A stretch of DNA of 46,136 nt from a virus: IMG/VR virus record IMGVR_UViG_3300030333_006861, positions 1 to 46,136 of that record; one strand, written 5' to 3'. Position numbers and translations under genes: made by a program. Positions 8,145 through 16,292 of this stretch are shown one piece after another. Position 1 is the first letter of the stretch, and every line of letters begins with the position of its first letter. The notes under the pieces are model-generated. The model saw only the letters and a program-made list of their open reading frames with translations, was not told where the DNA came from and did no database searches.

Positions 8145-8804
8145 ATGAAACTAATCACCTTCTCTCTCTGGGGGCAAGATCCTAAGTATCTTATCGGTGC
8201 TATTAAAAATGCAGAACTAGCCAATACAATATATCCAGAATGGACATGCAGGTTTTATGTTGGAAAGAGTGTACCTCACACTATCACCAGAAAGCTATCT
8301 GCATTCTCTAACGTACAGATTGTTGAAAAAGACATATGGGGCGATTGGAAAGGAATGTATTGGAGATTCGAACCTGCGTCTGAAGAAGACGTAGAGGTTA
8401 TGATTTCTAGAGATACAGATTCTCGCCTTAACCTAAGAGAGCGTGCTGCGGTCGACGAGTGGATTGAAAGCGACAAAGGGTTCCATATCATGAGAGATCA
8501 TCCTTACCACAGGTTTCCTGTCTTGGGTGGTATGTGGGGTGTTAAAAAAGGCACTGTGCCTAATATGAAAGAGATGATTAAAGAGTTTGGAGGCACAGAT
8601 GAATATGGAACTGATTATGTTTTTTTTGCAAAAAAGGTTTTACCCTCCATTCACAGTAACGAGATAATGATTCATGATGAATTTTTCGGAGGAAAAAACT
8701 TTCCTATTCCAAGAAAAGGGTACGAATTTGTTGGACAAGTGTATGATCAGAATGATAATATCGTCGAAGAACATGCTGCTATTTTAAGGGAATCGCTTAA
8801 ATGA
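8145..8804 (+). CDS. Putative GT-A type glycosyltransferase
   Basis: The product has 219 residues. The layout fits a small GT-A enzyme: an N-terminal strand (LITFSLWG), a donor-site region ending in ISRDTDSR, where Asp90-Thr-Asp92 form the DxD metal site, and a later HPYHRFPVLGGMWG segment lining the acceptor side. I recognise the architecture from polysaccharide gene clusters but cannot name a family or donor. It overlaps the next gene by 4 bases (ATGA), so the two are translationally coupled. Confidence 0.68.
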   Translation: MKLITFSLWGQDPKYLIGAIKNAELANTIYPEWTCRFYVGKSVPHTITRKLSAFSNVQIVEKDIWGDWKGMYWRFEPASEEDVEVMISRDTDSRLNLRERAAVDEWIESDKGFHIMRDHPYHRFPVLGGMWGVKKGTVPNMKEMIKEFGGTDEYGTDYVFFAKKVLPSIHSNEIMIHDEFFGGKNFPIPRKGYEFVGQVYDQNDNIVEEHAAILRESLK

Positions 8805-9883
8805 AATTTTTTAATTTAGATTTACATATATCAGTAATTGCAGATATGCGTACAATCCTCAACAACCTGGGACATCAGGTTGACGATTGGACCCTCTCAG
8901 GTCATGCATGGGCTTTCGGAAGAGAAAGAGACAAAGTTGATGTTATTAATCATACTAATTGGAAAAATCTAGATCAAGATATGTGTGATGCTTTCTATGA
9001 GAGATATAAAGATGAGCTAGGTCACTATGATGGATTTATATGTACTTATGCTCCTAGTTTTTGTCTTCTTTTTGAGAAATTTAAAAAGCCTATTATAACA
9101 ATAGCTCCAATCAGATATGAGGCGCCTTTTTGGGATGACGTAGAAAAGTGGAATTGGTACAATGATTTTCTCAGAAATGGCATCGACAGCGGCATGATTA
9201 TACCTGTTGCCAACAATAAATTTGATAAACAATATTGTGAAATGTATACAGGAAAAGAATGGCATCATATTCCTAGTTTGTGTGAATATACAAATGCTCC
9301 TTACAATCCTAAATACAATAATGTAATTTATTCATCACTCTTGCCTATCGATGTGGTTGGGTATGACAATTTAATTGTTCCAAAAAACCAAGCGCTCCCT
9401 CAAGGGTATGACTGGAAAGATTTATCTCAGTTTAAAGGGATAGTACACATTCCCTACTGTCCATCAACGATGTCGATATTTGAAAACTACACTTCTAATA
9501 TCCCAATGTTTTTTCCTTCATATGTTTTTATGATGAAATTAAGATCGGCTTATGGAAAACATGGTGTTTTAAATCAAATGTCTTGGAGAGAAGTGAACAA
9601 TTTAGAACCAGGAAGTATTATTGAATATGACAATAAGGACAACACCATCACAGATATTAATAATTATGGAAACAATAGTAATGAAAAAGATTGGATAAAA
9701 TTATCTGATTTCTATGATCAGGAGTGGATGCCTCATATACAATATTTTAATAGTTTTGATGAATTGAAATATATGATAAGAACAGTTGACACGAATAAGA
9801 TAAGCAAAAACATGAGTGATTTTAATAAGATAAGAAGAGAAAAAGTCTACAACTCATGGAAAGAAATATTAAATAATATATAA
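8801..9883 (+). CDS. Hypothetical protein, possibly GT-B glycosyltransferase
   Basis: The product has 360 residues. No clear catalytic motif is visible. Two Rossmann-like halves can be guessed: an N-terminal part with a strand and GHYDGFICTYAPSF at about residue 75, and a C-terminal part with FKGIVHIPYCPSTMSIFENY, reminiscent of the nucleotide-sugar side of GT-B enzymes (Glu in the helix after a Pro/Ser loop). It sits between glycosyltransferase and nucleotide-sugar genes with 4-base and 1-base overlaps. A role in transfer of a sugar is likely from context, but the assignment is inference. Confidence 0.5.
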   Translation: MKFFNLDLHISVIADMRTILNNLGHQVDDWTLSGHAWAFGRERDKVDVINHTNWKNLDQDMCDAFYERYKDELGHYDGFICTYAPSFCLLFEKFKKPIITIAPIRYEAPFWDDVEKWNWYNDFLRNGIDSGMIIPVANNKFDKQYCEMYTGKEWHHIPSLCEYTNAPYNPKYNNVIYSSLLPIDVVGYDNLIVPKNQALPQGYDWKDLSQFKGIVHIPYCPSTMSIFENYTSNIPMFFPSYVFMMKLRSAYGKHGVLNQMSWREVNNLEPGSIIEYDNKDNTITDINNYGNNSNEKDWIKLSDFYDQEWMPHIQYFNSFDELKYMIRTVDTNKISKNMSDFNKIRREKVYNSWKEILNNI

Positions 9884-10683
9884 TGAAAAATTTAGTAATA
9901 GGAAATACATCACAACTTGCTCGTTATTTTCCAAGAGAAGGAAATGATTTTATTTCATCTAGAAATATTGATGTAGGAAAGATCACCTCAAGGAAATGGA
10001 ATAGGATATATTTATGTTCAGCTGAACAAAGAACTTTCATGAAAACGGCAGGGTTTGAAGATTACAACGTAAAAACAACAATTGGACTTATAGACCAAAT
10101 TAAAGATTCATGTGAAAATTTAATCGTTTATTCAACAGCGGAACTGTGGAACAAAGTTCATGGAGAAATTAATCTTAGCATGGATCACAAATTTAACCCT
10201 TCACCATATATTGTCTCAAAAAAGAAAATGACAGATATTTTGACAGGTAACCGAGAAAAATACTCAAACGTTATAATTCTGTATCCTTTTAATTTTAATT
10301 CAACACATAGAAGTCCAGGCTTTTTGTTTGCTAAAATATTTGATTCTATTCTTAATAAAAAGAAAATACAGATAGGGAACACTTATTTTTATAGAGAATT
10401 ACTACACCCTTCTTATGTAGCAAAGAAATCTATAGAATTAAAGGAACACACTATCATAGGGTCAGGAAGAACAATATTCGTTAATGACTTTATAAGACAC
10501 CTTTATCAAGAGATGGGAATGGAATATGAGGAGTATGTTACAGAAAATATTGATAACACAAGACGACAAGAAAGAGATATTTATTTTCTAGATTCAAAAG
10601 TGTGTCTATATTCTTATAGTGAGCTATTGTCAGATACTGTAAATGACATGAAAAGAAGAATATCAGAGAGGTTAAATGATTAA
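9883..10683 (+). CDS. Extended-SDR sugar epimerase/dehydratase-like, degenerate NAD loop
   Basis: The product has 266 residues. The active-site pair of extended short-chain dehydrogenases is present: Tyr109 and Lys113 in SPYIVSKKK, with YSTAELW (83-89) before it where the catalytic Ser/Thr lies. The dinucleotide loop near the N-terminus, VIGNTSQLA (5-13), has lost two of the three glycines of GxxGxxG. The protein is also shorter than the usual 310-340 residues. It may use NAD(P) weakly, have another role, or be decaying. It overlaps the ColD-like gene by 8 bases, so the two are probably co-translated and may act on the same sugar. Confidence 0.65.
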   Translation: MKNLVIGNTSQLARYFPREGNDFISSRNIDVGKITSRKWNRIYLCSAEQRTFMKTAGFEDYNVKTTIGLIDQIKDSCENLIVYSTAELWNKVHGEINLSMDHKFNPSPYIVSKKKMTDILTGNREKYSNVIILYPFNFNSTHRSPGFLFAKIFDSILNKKKIQIGNTYFYRELLHPSYVAKKSIELKEHTIIGSGRTIFVNDFIRHLYQEMGMEYEEYVTENIDNTRRQERDIYFLDSKVCLYSYSELLSDTVNDMKRRISERLND

Positions 10684-11827
10684 GCTTGTTAAAGATACTA
10701 TAGGAAAGGATGATATATCGGAACTGATTAAATGGCTAGAGACAAACCCTCAATTAACAAAGGGTAAAGAAACGATTCGATTTGAAAATCAATGGTCAGA
10801 TTGGTTGGGGATTAAGCACTCTGTCTATGTCAATTCAGGATCATCAGCTAATCTTGCGATCATATATGCTCTTAAGGTATCTGGTAGACTTAAAAATAAT
10901 AAAATTATTGTACCTGCAGTATCTTGGTCAACAACAGTTGCTCCTATAATTCAATTTGGAATGCAGCCTATCTTGTGTGATTCAAGCAAGGACAATCTAG
11001 GTTTAGATATCGATCACCTAAAAGAATTGTGTAGAAAAGAAAAACCTGCAGCAATTATGTTAGTTCACGTTCTTGGTCTTCCATGCCACATGAAAGAAAT
11101 AGTTGAGATATGTGAAGAAAACAATATTCACCTTGTTGAAGATACATGTGAGAGTGTTGGTTCTTTATATGATAATAAAAAACTAGGTACCTTTGGTTTA
11201 GCTAGTTCATTTTCTTTTTATTATGGTCATCATCTATCAACTATTGAAGGTGGCATGATATGTACGAATGACACAGAATTTTATAATATCATAAAATCTT
11301 TGCGATGTCATGGATGGGACAGAGATCTTGATAACAAGACACAAAATAAGTTAAGGAGCGATCACAATATTGATGATTTCCGAGCACTATATTCTTTTTA
11401 TTATCCAGGCTTTAATTTAAGATCTACAGATTTGCAGGCTTTTATTGGACAAAGACAGCTACACAAGCTGGATGAAATGGTAGAACAGAGGAGGAAAAAT
11501 TTCCTTCTTTTTGAAGACAAAATACAAAATGACTTTTGGAGAATAAGTGTTCAAGATAACATGATGGTTTCTAGCATGGCATACCCAATAATCACTCCAA
11601 AGATTGATAAGTTAGTTGACAATCTTAGAGAAAATAATATTGAGACTCGCCCATTAATATGTGGCTCAATTGGAGAACAACCATTTTGGAAAGAAATTTA
11701 TGGTGAAACTAAGCTTCCGATGGCATCCTTGGTTCACAAAAATGGATTATATATACCAAATAACCATGAGTTGACTTCAGACGAAATTGAGTTAATGTGC
11801 AATGTGGTCAACGAGGCTCTACTATGA
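10676..11827 (+). CDS. colD: ColD-like PLP enzyme (GDP-4-keto-6-deoxymannose 3-dehydratase)
   Basis: The product has 383 residues, a member of the DegT/DnrJ/EryC1 fold-type I family. PLP-site elements are present: NSGSSAN (53-59), VEDTCES with Asp156 for the pyridine nitrogen, and SFYYGHHLSTIEGG. In aminotransferases of this family the last segment holds the Schiff-base lysine; here His185 (codon 11228-11230) takes its place. That substitution is the hallmark of 3-dehydratases: ColD (His188, ~388 residues, no Fe-S) and the E1/RfbH type (~437 residues, with a C-terminal 2Fe-2S Cys set). The length and the lack of that Cys set favour ColD. It would convert the Gmd product to GDP-4-keto-3,6-dideoxymannose. 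The exact substrate is inference, supported by gmd in the same island. Confidence 0.75.
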   Translation: MIKLVKDTIGKDDISELIKWLETNPQLTKGKETIRFENQWSDWLGIKHSVYVNSGSSANLAIIYALKVSGRLKNNKIIVPAVSWSTTVAPIIQFGMQPILCDSSKDNLGLDIDHLKELCRKEKPAAIMLVHVLGLPCHMKEIVEICEENNIHLVEDTCESVGSLYDNKKLGTFGLASSFSFYYGHHLSTIEGGMICTNDTEFYNIIKSLRCHGWDRDLDNKTQNKLRSDHNIDDFRALYSFYYPGFNLRSTDLQAFIGQRQLHKLDEMVEQRRKNFLLFEDKIQNDFWRISVQDNMMVSSMAYPIITPKIDKLVDNLRENNIETRPLICGSIGEQPFWKEIYGETKLPMASLVHKNGLYIPNNHELTSDEIELMCNVVNEALL

Positions 11828-11908
11828 AATATTTATATTAAAAAGAACATTAGCAATATTTACAATATATAAGTCTAAAAGCATGCTTGAGTCCTTGAGG
11901 AAAATAAA
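11828..11908 (+). other. Longest gap within the glycan island
   Basis: This 81-base AT-rich gap splits the island into two blocks. It contains a 10-base perfect palindrome AAGCATGCTT (11879-11888), which could be an operator or chance, and GAGGA (11897-11901), the ribosome site of the next gene. No convincing promoter or hairpin terminator is seen. Bases 11863-11879 are identical to 44610-44626 inside the LamG protein gene. Confidence 0.4.
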
Positions 11909-12715
11909 ATGAATTCAAAATCATCTCGTCCAGAAGAATTAATTCAACTTAATAAATTTGCAAAATTGCATAACGGAAAAAATATATTTTTTTGTAAAAC
12001 AGATTTTATTCCAAGACTGTTTGATAAATTAAAAAATTATACAGTTCCTTCCATAGTTATTTCTGGAAATAGCGATTATCCTATCACAGATGAGTTAGCA
12101 GAGCTAGCACCTCCATGTATAAAAAAATGGTTTTCACAGTGTGTTACTACTGATAATCCTCTTCTCACCGCGCTGCCATATGGTATAGAAAATGATGAAG
12201 ACTGTATATTAGAAAATCATGGCTGCGGATGGCCTCATGCAAGAGAAAAAGTTATTATGCTTTCTAATCCTAGATATCGAACCCCACGCAAAGAACTTTA
12301 TGCAAATTTTAGTTTAACTACACACCCTATCAGACAAAAAGTTTATGATATTTGCAAATCATTATCGTATGTTACGACAAATGTAGCTGAAGTTTATACA
12401 GTCGGCACCAGATCATACTCAAAATTTTTAATGGAAATGACAGATCATAAAATGGTAGTATGTCCGAGAGGAAATGCACCTGCAGAGACCTATAGGTTCT
12501 GGGAGGCACTATATATGGGTAAGGTGCCAATAATTAAAAAGAACAAAGGAAACTCATTTTTTACCGAACTGCCGGTTGTAGTTTTAGAGAATTGGGACCA
12601 ATTAAAAGATAAAGATTTTTTAAATTCTGAATATGAAAAAGTGAAAGACAACCCTACAAGAATGATGGATATGTCTTATTGGAAAAATATAGTTTTAAAT
12701 CATGTGAGTCAATAA
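11909..12715 (+). CDS. Exostosin-like (GT47-type) glycosyltransferase
   Basis: The product has 268 residues. The C-terminal half holds the exostosin-family core: a VCPRGN segment (~residues 186-191), then ETYRFWEALYMGKVPII, where the RFWEAL glutamate and the following GxxPII loop bind the nucleotide sugar. Upstream LPYGIEND and HPIRQKVYDIC fit the same family. Such enzymes transfer a sugar to a glycan; the bacterial and viral versions are mostly uncharacterised. It is shorter than eukaryotic exostosins but typical for phage and bacterial forms. It opens the second block of the island and ends 1 base before the radical SAM gene. Confidence 0.75.
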   Translation: MNSKSSRPEELIQLNKFAKLHNGKNIFFCKTDFIPRLFDKLKNYTVPSIVISGNSDYPITDELAELAPPCIKKWFSQCVTTDNPLLTALPYGIENDEDCILENHGCGWPHAREKVIMLSNPRYRTPRKELYANFSLTTHPIRQKVYDICKSLSYVTTNVAEVYTVGTRSYSKFLMEMTDHKMVVCPRGNAPAETYRFWEALYMGKVPIIKKNKGNSFFTELPVVVLENWDQLKDKDFLNSEYEKVKDNPTRMMDMSYWKNIVLNHVSQ

Positions 12716-14218
12716 ATGGATACAAATAAACAAAAAATATGTTTGATCACCCCACCGTCGCCTTTTTTGCTCGACGAGCGAGTATTTTTACATTTGGGGG
12801 TTTTAAAAGTAGCTTCTTCTTTAGAAAAGAGAGGATATGAAGTTGATTTCATTGATTTAAGTGGGATTACAAATTTCTTAGATGTTATAGAGAGTTATAC
12901 ACAAGAAAATAAAGATGTTGTTTTTGGCATAACCGCAACAACACCACAAGTTCCTACTGCTGTACAAATTTGCAATGTTATTAAATCAAAGGGAGATTAT
13001 AAAACAATTTTAGGTGGACCACATTGTACGTTGATGTATGCCGCCTCGAAAAGGGAAAAAGCTAAAAATTGCAAGGATAGCGATCGCGCAACTAAAGATA
13101 TTGAAAAATTATCTAACATCTTTGATGTTTTGGTCTGCGGCGATGGAGAATATTCCATATTTGAAGCACTGGAAATAGATAAAGGCATTGTCGACGCAGA
13201 TAATAGGCAGTCGTCTCTCTTTTTAAAAAACAAGGATTTTTCTGAATTACCAATGCCGGCAAGACATCTTGTCGATATGAGCACATATAAATACTCTATT
13301 GAGGGGGTTAATGCTACAAGCCTGATAGCTCAGCTAGGCTGTCCTTTTAAATGTACTTTTTGCAGCGGTCGAAATTCACCTTTTCTGAGATCAATCCGTC
13401 AGAGGTCTTCTGAGTCGATTATAAAAGAAATCGATTTCTTGTACAAAACATATGGGTATCAAGGATTTATGTTTTACGATGATGAACTTAATGTTAACAA
13501 AAGTCTTGTACAATTACTGAATAAGATCACTGATTATCAAGAAAAGAATGGAGTAGAATTCAGGCTGAGAGGATTTGTGAAAGCCGAATTATTTAACGAT
13601 GCCCAAGCAGAAGCAATGTATAGGGCTGGCTTTAGATGGCTATTGACTGGATTTGAATCAGGAGATGACAGAATCCTTAAAAATATTAGAAAGAATGCAA
13701 CTCTTGACGATAATACGAGATGTGTGGAGATAGCAAAGAAACACGGACTCAAAGTAAAGGCTTTAATGTCTGTCGGTCACGCAGGAGAAAGTCATGAAAG
13801 TATTGAAAATACTAAAAATTGGCTTTTAAAAGTAGAACCAGAAGAATTTGATTGTACAATTATTACGACTTATCCTGGGTCTCCATATTTTGATTCTGCC
13901 GTAAAAGAAGGCGATCATTATGTATATACAGATTCGCGCAATGGTGATAAGCTTTATCAATCTACTATTAACTATTTGTCTGAATTAGACTATTATAAAG
14001 GAGATCCAGACGACGGATATGTTTCATATGTGTGGACTCAAAATATGACTGCAAGTGAAATAGTAGAAGAAAGAGGAAAGCTCGAAGCAGAAGTGAGAAA
14101 GAAATTAGGAATTCCGTTTTATACTGCCCGACCTGGAATGGTTTATGAGCATTCAATGGGAATGGGAAATGTTAAGATATCGGATCACATCTTAAGAAGC
14201 ACTCCTTCGAGTAAATAA
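12716..14218 (+). CDS. B12-binding-type radical SAM protein
   Basis: The product has 500 residues. The N-terminal ~180 residues form a cobalamin-binding-like Rossmann domain (KICLITPPSPFLLDER at the start, VVFGITATTPQVP, ILGGPHCT, CGDGEYSIFE). I do not see the DxHxxG cobalamin ligand motif, as is common in this class. The radical SAM core follows with Cys209-x3-Cys213-x2-Cys216 (GCPFKCTFC) for the 4Fe-4S cluster, then FMFYDDELN and GFESGDDRIL. Class B radical SAM enzymes often methylate unreactive carbons; others in glycan clusters epimerise or dehydrate sugars. Here it probably modifies a sugar or lipid carrier. The enzyme class is firm, the reaction unknown. Confidence 0.85.
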   Translation: MDTNKQKICLITPPSPFLLDERVFLHLGVLKVASSLEKRGYEVDFIDLSGITNFLDVIESYTQENKDVVFGITATTPQVPTAVQICNVIKSKGDYKTILGGPHCTLMYAASKREKAKNCKDSDRATKDIEKLSNIFDVLVCGDGEYSIFEALEIDKGIVDADNRQSSLFLKNKDFSELPMPARHLVDMSTYKYSIEGVNATSLIAQLGCPFKCTFCSGRNSPFLRSIRQRSSESIIKEIDFLYKTYGYQGFMFYDDELNVNKSLVQLLNKITDYQEKNGVEFRLRGFVKAELFNDAQAEAMYRAGFRWLLTGFESGDDRILKNIRKNATLDDNTRCVEIAKKHGLKVKALMSVGHAGESHESIENTKNWLLKVEPEEFDCTIITTYPGSPYFDSAVKEGDHYVYTDSRNGDKLYQSTINYLSELDYYKGDPDDGYVSYVWTQNMTASEIVEERGKLEAEVRKKLGIPFYTARPGMVYEHSMGMGNVKISDHILRSTPSSK

Positions 14219-14228
14219 AAGGATAATA

Positions 14229-15035
14229 ATGATTGTTGTAAATTACCTAGGCCAGCTAGGGAATAATATGTTTCAATATGCGTTTGGAAGGATATTGGCA
14301 GATAAGACTGGCTATAAGATGTTCTGTCAGCCAATTCCTGGCTTTCCTGTAACACAAGATACACCACCTGGCTCGATGTGTATGTTTCCAGAAATAGTTG
14401 TTGAAGGGCAAATAGTTGATATACCTTCATTGACAACAGAAAGAAAATTAAATCAGAAAATTATTTTGAACGGTTTTTTTCAAAGATATGAATATTACAA
14501 AGAATATAAAGACCAGATAAGAGAATGGTATAAGATGGAGCCACGAGATATTGGTCAAACAGATGATGATATAATAATCCATATTAGACTTGGAGATAAT
14601 GTATATACATTCGATCCAGAAACGCCATATATTATGCCTTTTGAATATTATGAAAAAGCCCTAGAAAACACAAGCTTTAATAAATTATATATTTGCACAG
14701 ATACTCCAGAGCATGATATTATTAAGAAATTTGCAAAATATAATCCAATATTAACTGCTCAAGATACTCTTGGGGACTTTAGGATTTTAAAATCTTTTAA
14801 CAAGATAGTGATGTCTCAAAGTACGTTTTCATGGTGGGCTGCTTTTCTTTCCGACGCCAGTGAGATATATACCCCAGTACCACAACCAGGAAACAGTAAG
14901 TTAATTAATGAGTGGAGTATCGGATCACCAGAGCATGCCTTATTCGTTGATGATGAAGAGAGATATAAATATATTAAACAATACGATGGAAATGAATGGA
15001 AGATGGTTCAACTTCAAGATATAGAAGAGAGATAA
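14229..15035 (+). CDS. GT11 family alpha-1,2-fucosyltransferase-like
   Basis: The product has 268 residues. Family GT11 landmarks are clear: GQLGNNMFQYAFG (8-20) at the N-terminus, HIRLGDN (118-124) corresponding to the GDP-fucose-binding HxRxGD motif, and SQSTFSWWAAFLSD (motif III). These enzymes transfer L-fucose from GDP-fucose in alpha-1,2 linkage; related ones can use GDP-colitose. Both donors could be produced by the gmd/colD/fcl-type genes in this island. The start is ATG 14229 with AAAAGGA just upstream. Confidence 0.88.
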   Translation: MIVVNYLGQLGNNMFQYAFGRILADKTGYKMFCQPIPGFPVTQDTPPGSMCMFPEIVVEGQIVDIPSLTTERKLNQKIILNGFFQRYEYYKEYKDQIREWYKMEPRDIGQTDDDIIIHIRLGDNVYTFDPETPYIMPFEYYEKALENTSFNKLYICTDTPEHDIIKKFAKYNPILTAQDTLGDFRILKSFNKIVMSQSTFSWWAAFLSDASEIYTPVPQPGNSKLINEWSIGSPEHALFVDDEERYKYIKQYDGNEWKMVQLQDIEER

Positions 15036-15036
15036 G

Positions 15037-15612
15037 ATGAATGAAGAAAAATATTATGACGTAGATTACTGGTATAATAATCCAGAAGAACATGCAGACG
15101 TTAGTAATTATAATAAGGATTACTACGCATATAAGATATATGAGAATGTAATTCTTAAATTGAAAGATATACCAGATGAAGGGTATATTGTCTTACTTGG
15201 TACCAATCGTTGTATTTCTTTTAATCTTTTGTGTGATCATTTTGGTCGCGAAAGATGTATCGGATACGATATACACAACCCAACAAACCACCCTAGGGTT
15301 ATTGTTAAAGACTGCAATTTATTATCAGATATAGATAATGTTCCAATTGCTTTCTGTCACAATGACTTAGGCAGTTTCCCAACAACTCCAAAATTAAAAG
15401 CACGCGGTCAGGAATGGGCTGTCAAAAATTTTGTTAAAGGCGGCTACTTTTTGGGAAGAAACAATTTAAACAGTGCCAAGTATAAGTCAGAGGAACTTAT
15501 GAAATCTAATGGCTTCGAAAATATTCATTTTAAAGACCTTCAAGACAAATATGATATGTCTAAATTCGAACCCTCATGGATCGAAGGTCATATGTTATCA
15601 AGGAAACTTTAA
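15037..15612 (+). CDS. SAM-dependent methyltransferase-like protein
   Basis: The product has 191 residues. The central part resembles a class I methyltransferase: GYIVLLGTNRCISFNLL in place of the glycine-rich SAM loop, an acidic end of strand 2 (CIGYDIH), and AFCHNDLGSFPTT at motif IV. The loop is not canonical (LGTNRC rather than GxGxG), so binding of SAM is inferred. It lies between GT11 and the 2OG oxygenase genes, so modification of a sugar is a reasonable guess. Confidence 0.5.
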   Translation: MNEEKYYDVDYWYNNPEEHADVSNYNKDYYAYKIYENVILKLKDIPDEGYIVLLGTNRCISFNLLCDHFGRERCIGYDIHNPTNHPRVIVKDCNLLSDIDNVPIAFCHNDLGSFPTTPKLKARGQEWAVKNFVKGGYFLGRNNLNSAKYKSEELMKSNGFENIHFKDLQDKYDMSKFEPSWIEGHMLSRKL

Positions 15613-16292
15613 TGTCTGTAATAAAAAATTATGATCCAAAAAAATATGATTTCTGTAAAGAGGTTGAAAAAGTCTTTTCTGTAAATTCAGGAGATTTAGA
15701 TCAATTACATATTCTAAGAAAAGAACTAATGCCAGAAGAAGAATTAAATTTTGGAAATGAAACAAAAACCGATTTTCATAAGCTTTTTTATGGGAATTTA
15801 AATTCTGAAAATGGTAAAGATATAAAAGAAATATACAATAAATTTATAAGTGAAGTTATATATCCAATTTTTAATCGATCGTTTTTATATCAGAAATTCC
15901 CAAGCTTCAGGGTACATATTCCAAAAGACAAGGCTATTCATAAGTGGCATTATGATTCAGACGACGATCACAGACACCCTGACTGGGAAATTAATTTTCA
16001 AATCGCCTTAACAAACATGTTTGATTCTAATGCAATGTGGATTGAGTCTGTACCAGGAATTGGAGATTATAAGCCTCTAGAGATGAAGGTGGGTCAGTTT
16101 GCTATATTTAATGGTAATAAATTAACCCACGGAAATAAGCCTAATATTACAAACAAAACTCGCGTAAGTATGGATTTTAGAGTATTGCCTTATGATAGAT
16201 ATGATGAGTCAAAATCTTTAGAGTCTGTTACTGCGAAACGGAAGTTCGCAATCGGCGGATATTATAATTTATATGAGGCTAAGAATGTATGA
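15612..16292 (+). CDS. 2-oxoglutarate/Fe(II)-dependent oxygenase-like
   Basis: The product has 226 residues from the chosen ATG at 15612, which overlaps the previous stop (TAATG) and follows AAGGAA (15599-15604) at a normal distance; an upstream in-frame ATG at 15576 lies deep in the previous gene and is less likely. The iron triad reads His113-x-Asp115 (KWHYDSDDDH) and His173 (KLTHGN), with Arg184 or Arg190 for 2-oxoglutarate. This matches the phytanoyl-dioxygenase/StrG-like group found in sugar and antibiotic clusters. It probably hydroxylates or oxidises a sugar. The next gene overlaps by 8 bases. Confidence 0.7.
   Translation: MSVIKNYDPKKYDFCKEVEKVFSVNSGDLDQLHILRKELMPEEELNFGNETKTDFHKLFYGNLNSENGKDIKEIYNKFISEVIYPIFNRSFLYQKFPSFRVHIPKDKAIHKWHYDSDDDHRHPDWEINFQIALTNMFDSNAMWIESVPGIGDYKPLEMKVGQFAIFNGNKLTHGNKPNITNKTRVSMDFRVLPYDRYDESKSLESVTAKRKFAIGGYYNLYEAKNV

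Noticed and set aside
13286-13293. TATAAATA, the T4 late-promoter octamer (also at 14964-14971)
   Set aside because: Both lie inside glycan genes, far from a suitable start, and the octamer is common by chance in AT-rich DNA.
15576-15611. Upstream ATG extending the 2OG oxygenase by 12 residues
   Set aside because: It lies deep in the preceding gene without a ribosome site, whereas ATG 15612 has AAGGAA at good spacing and a stop-start overlap.
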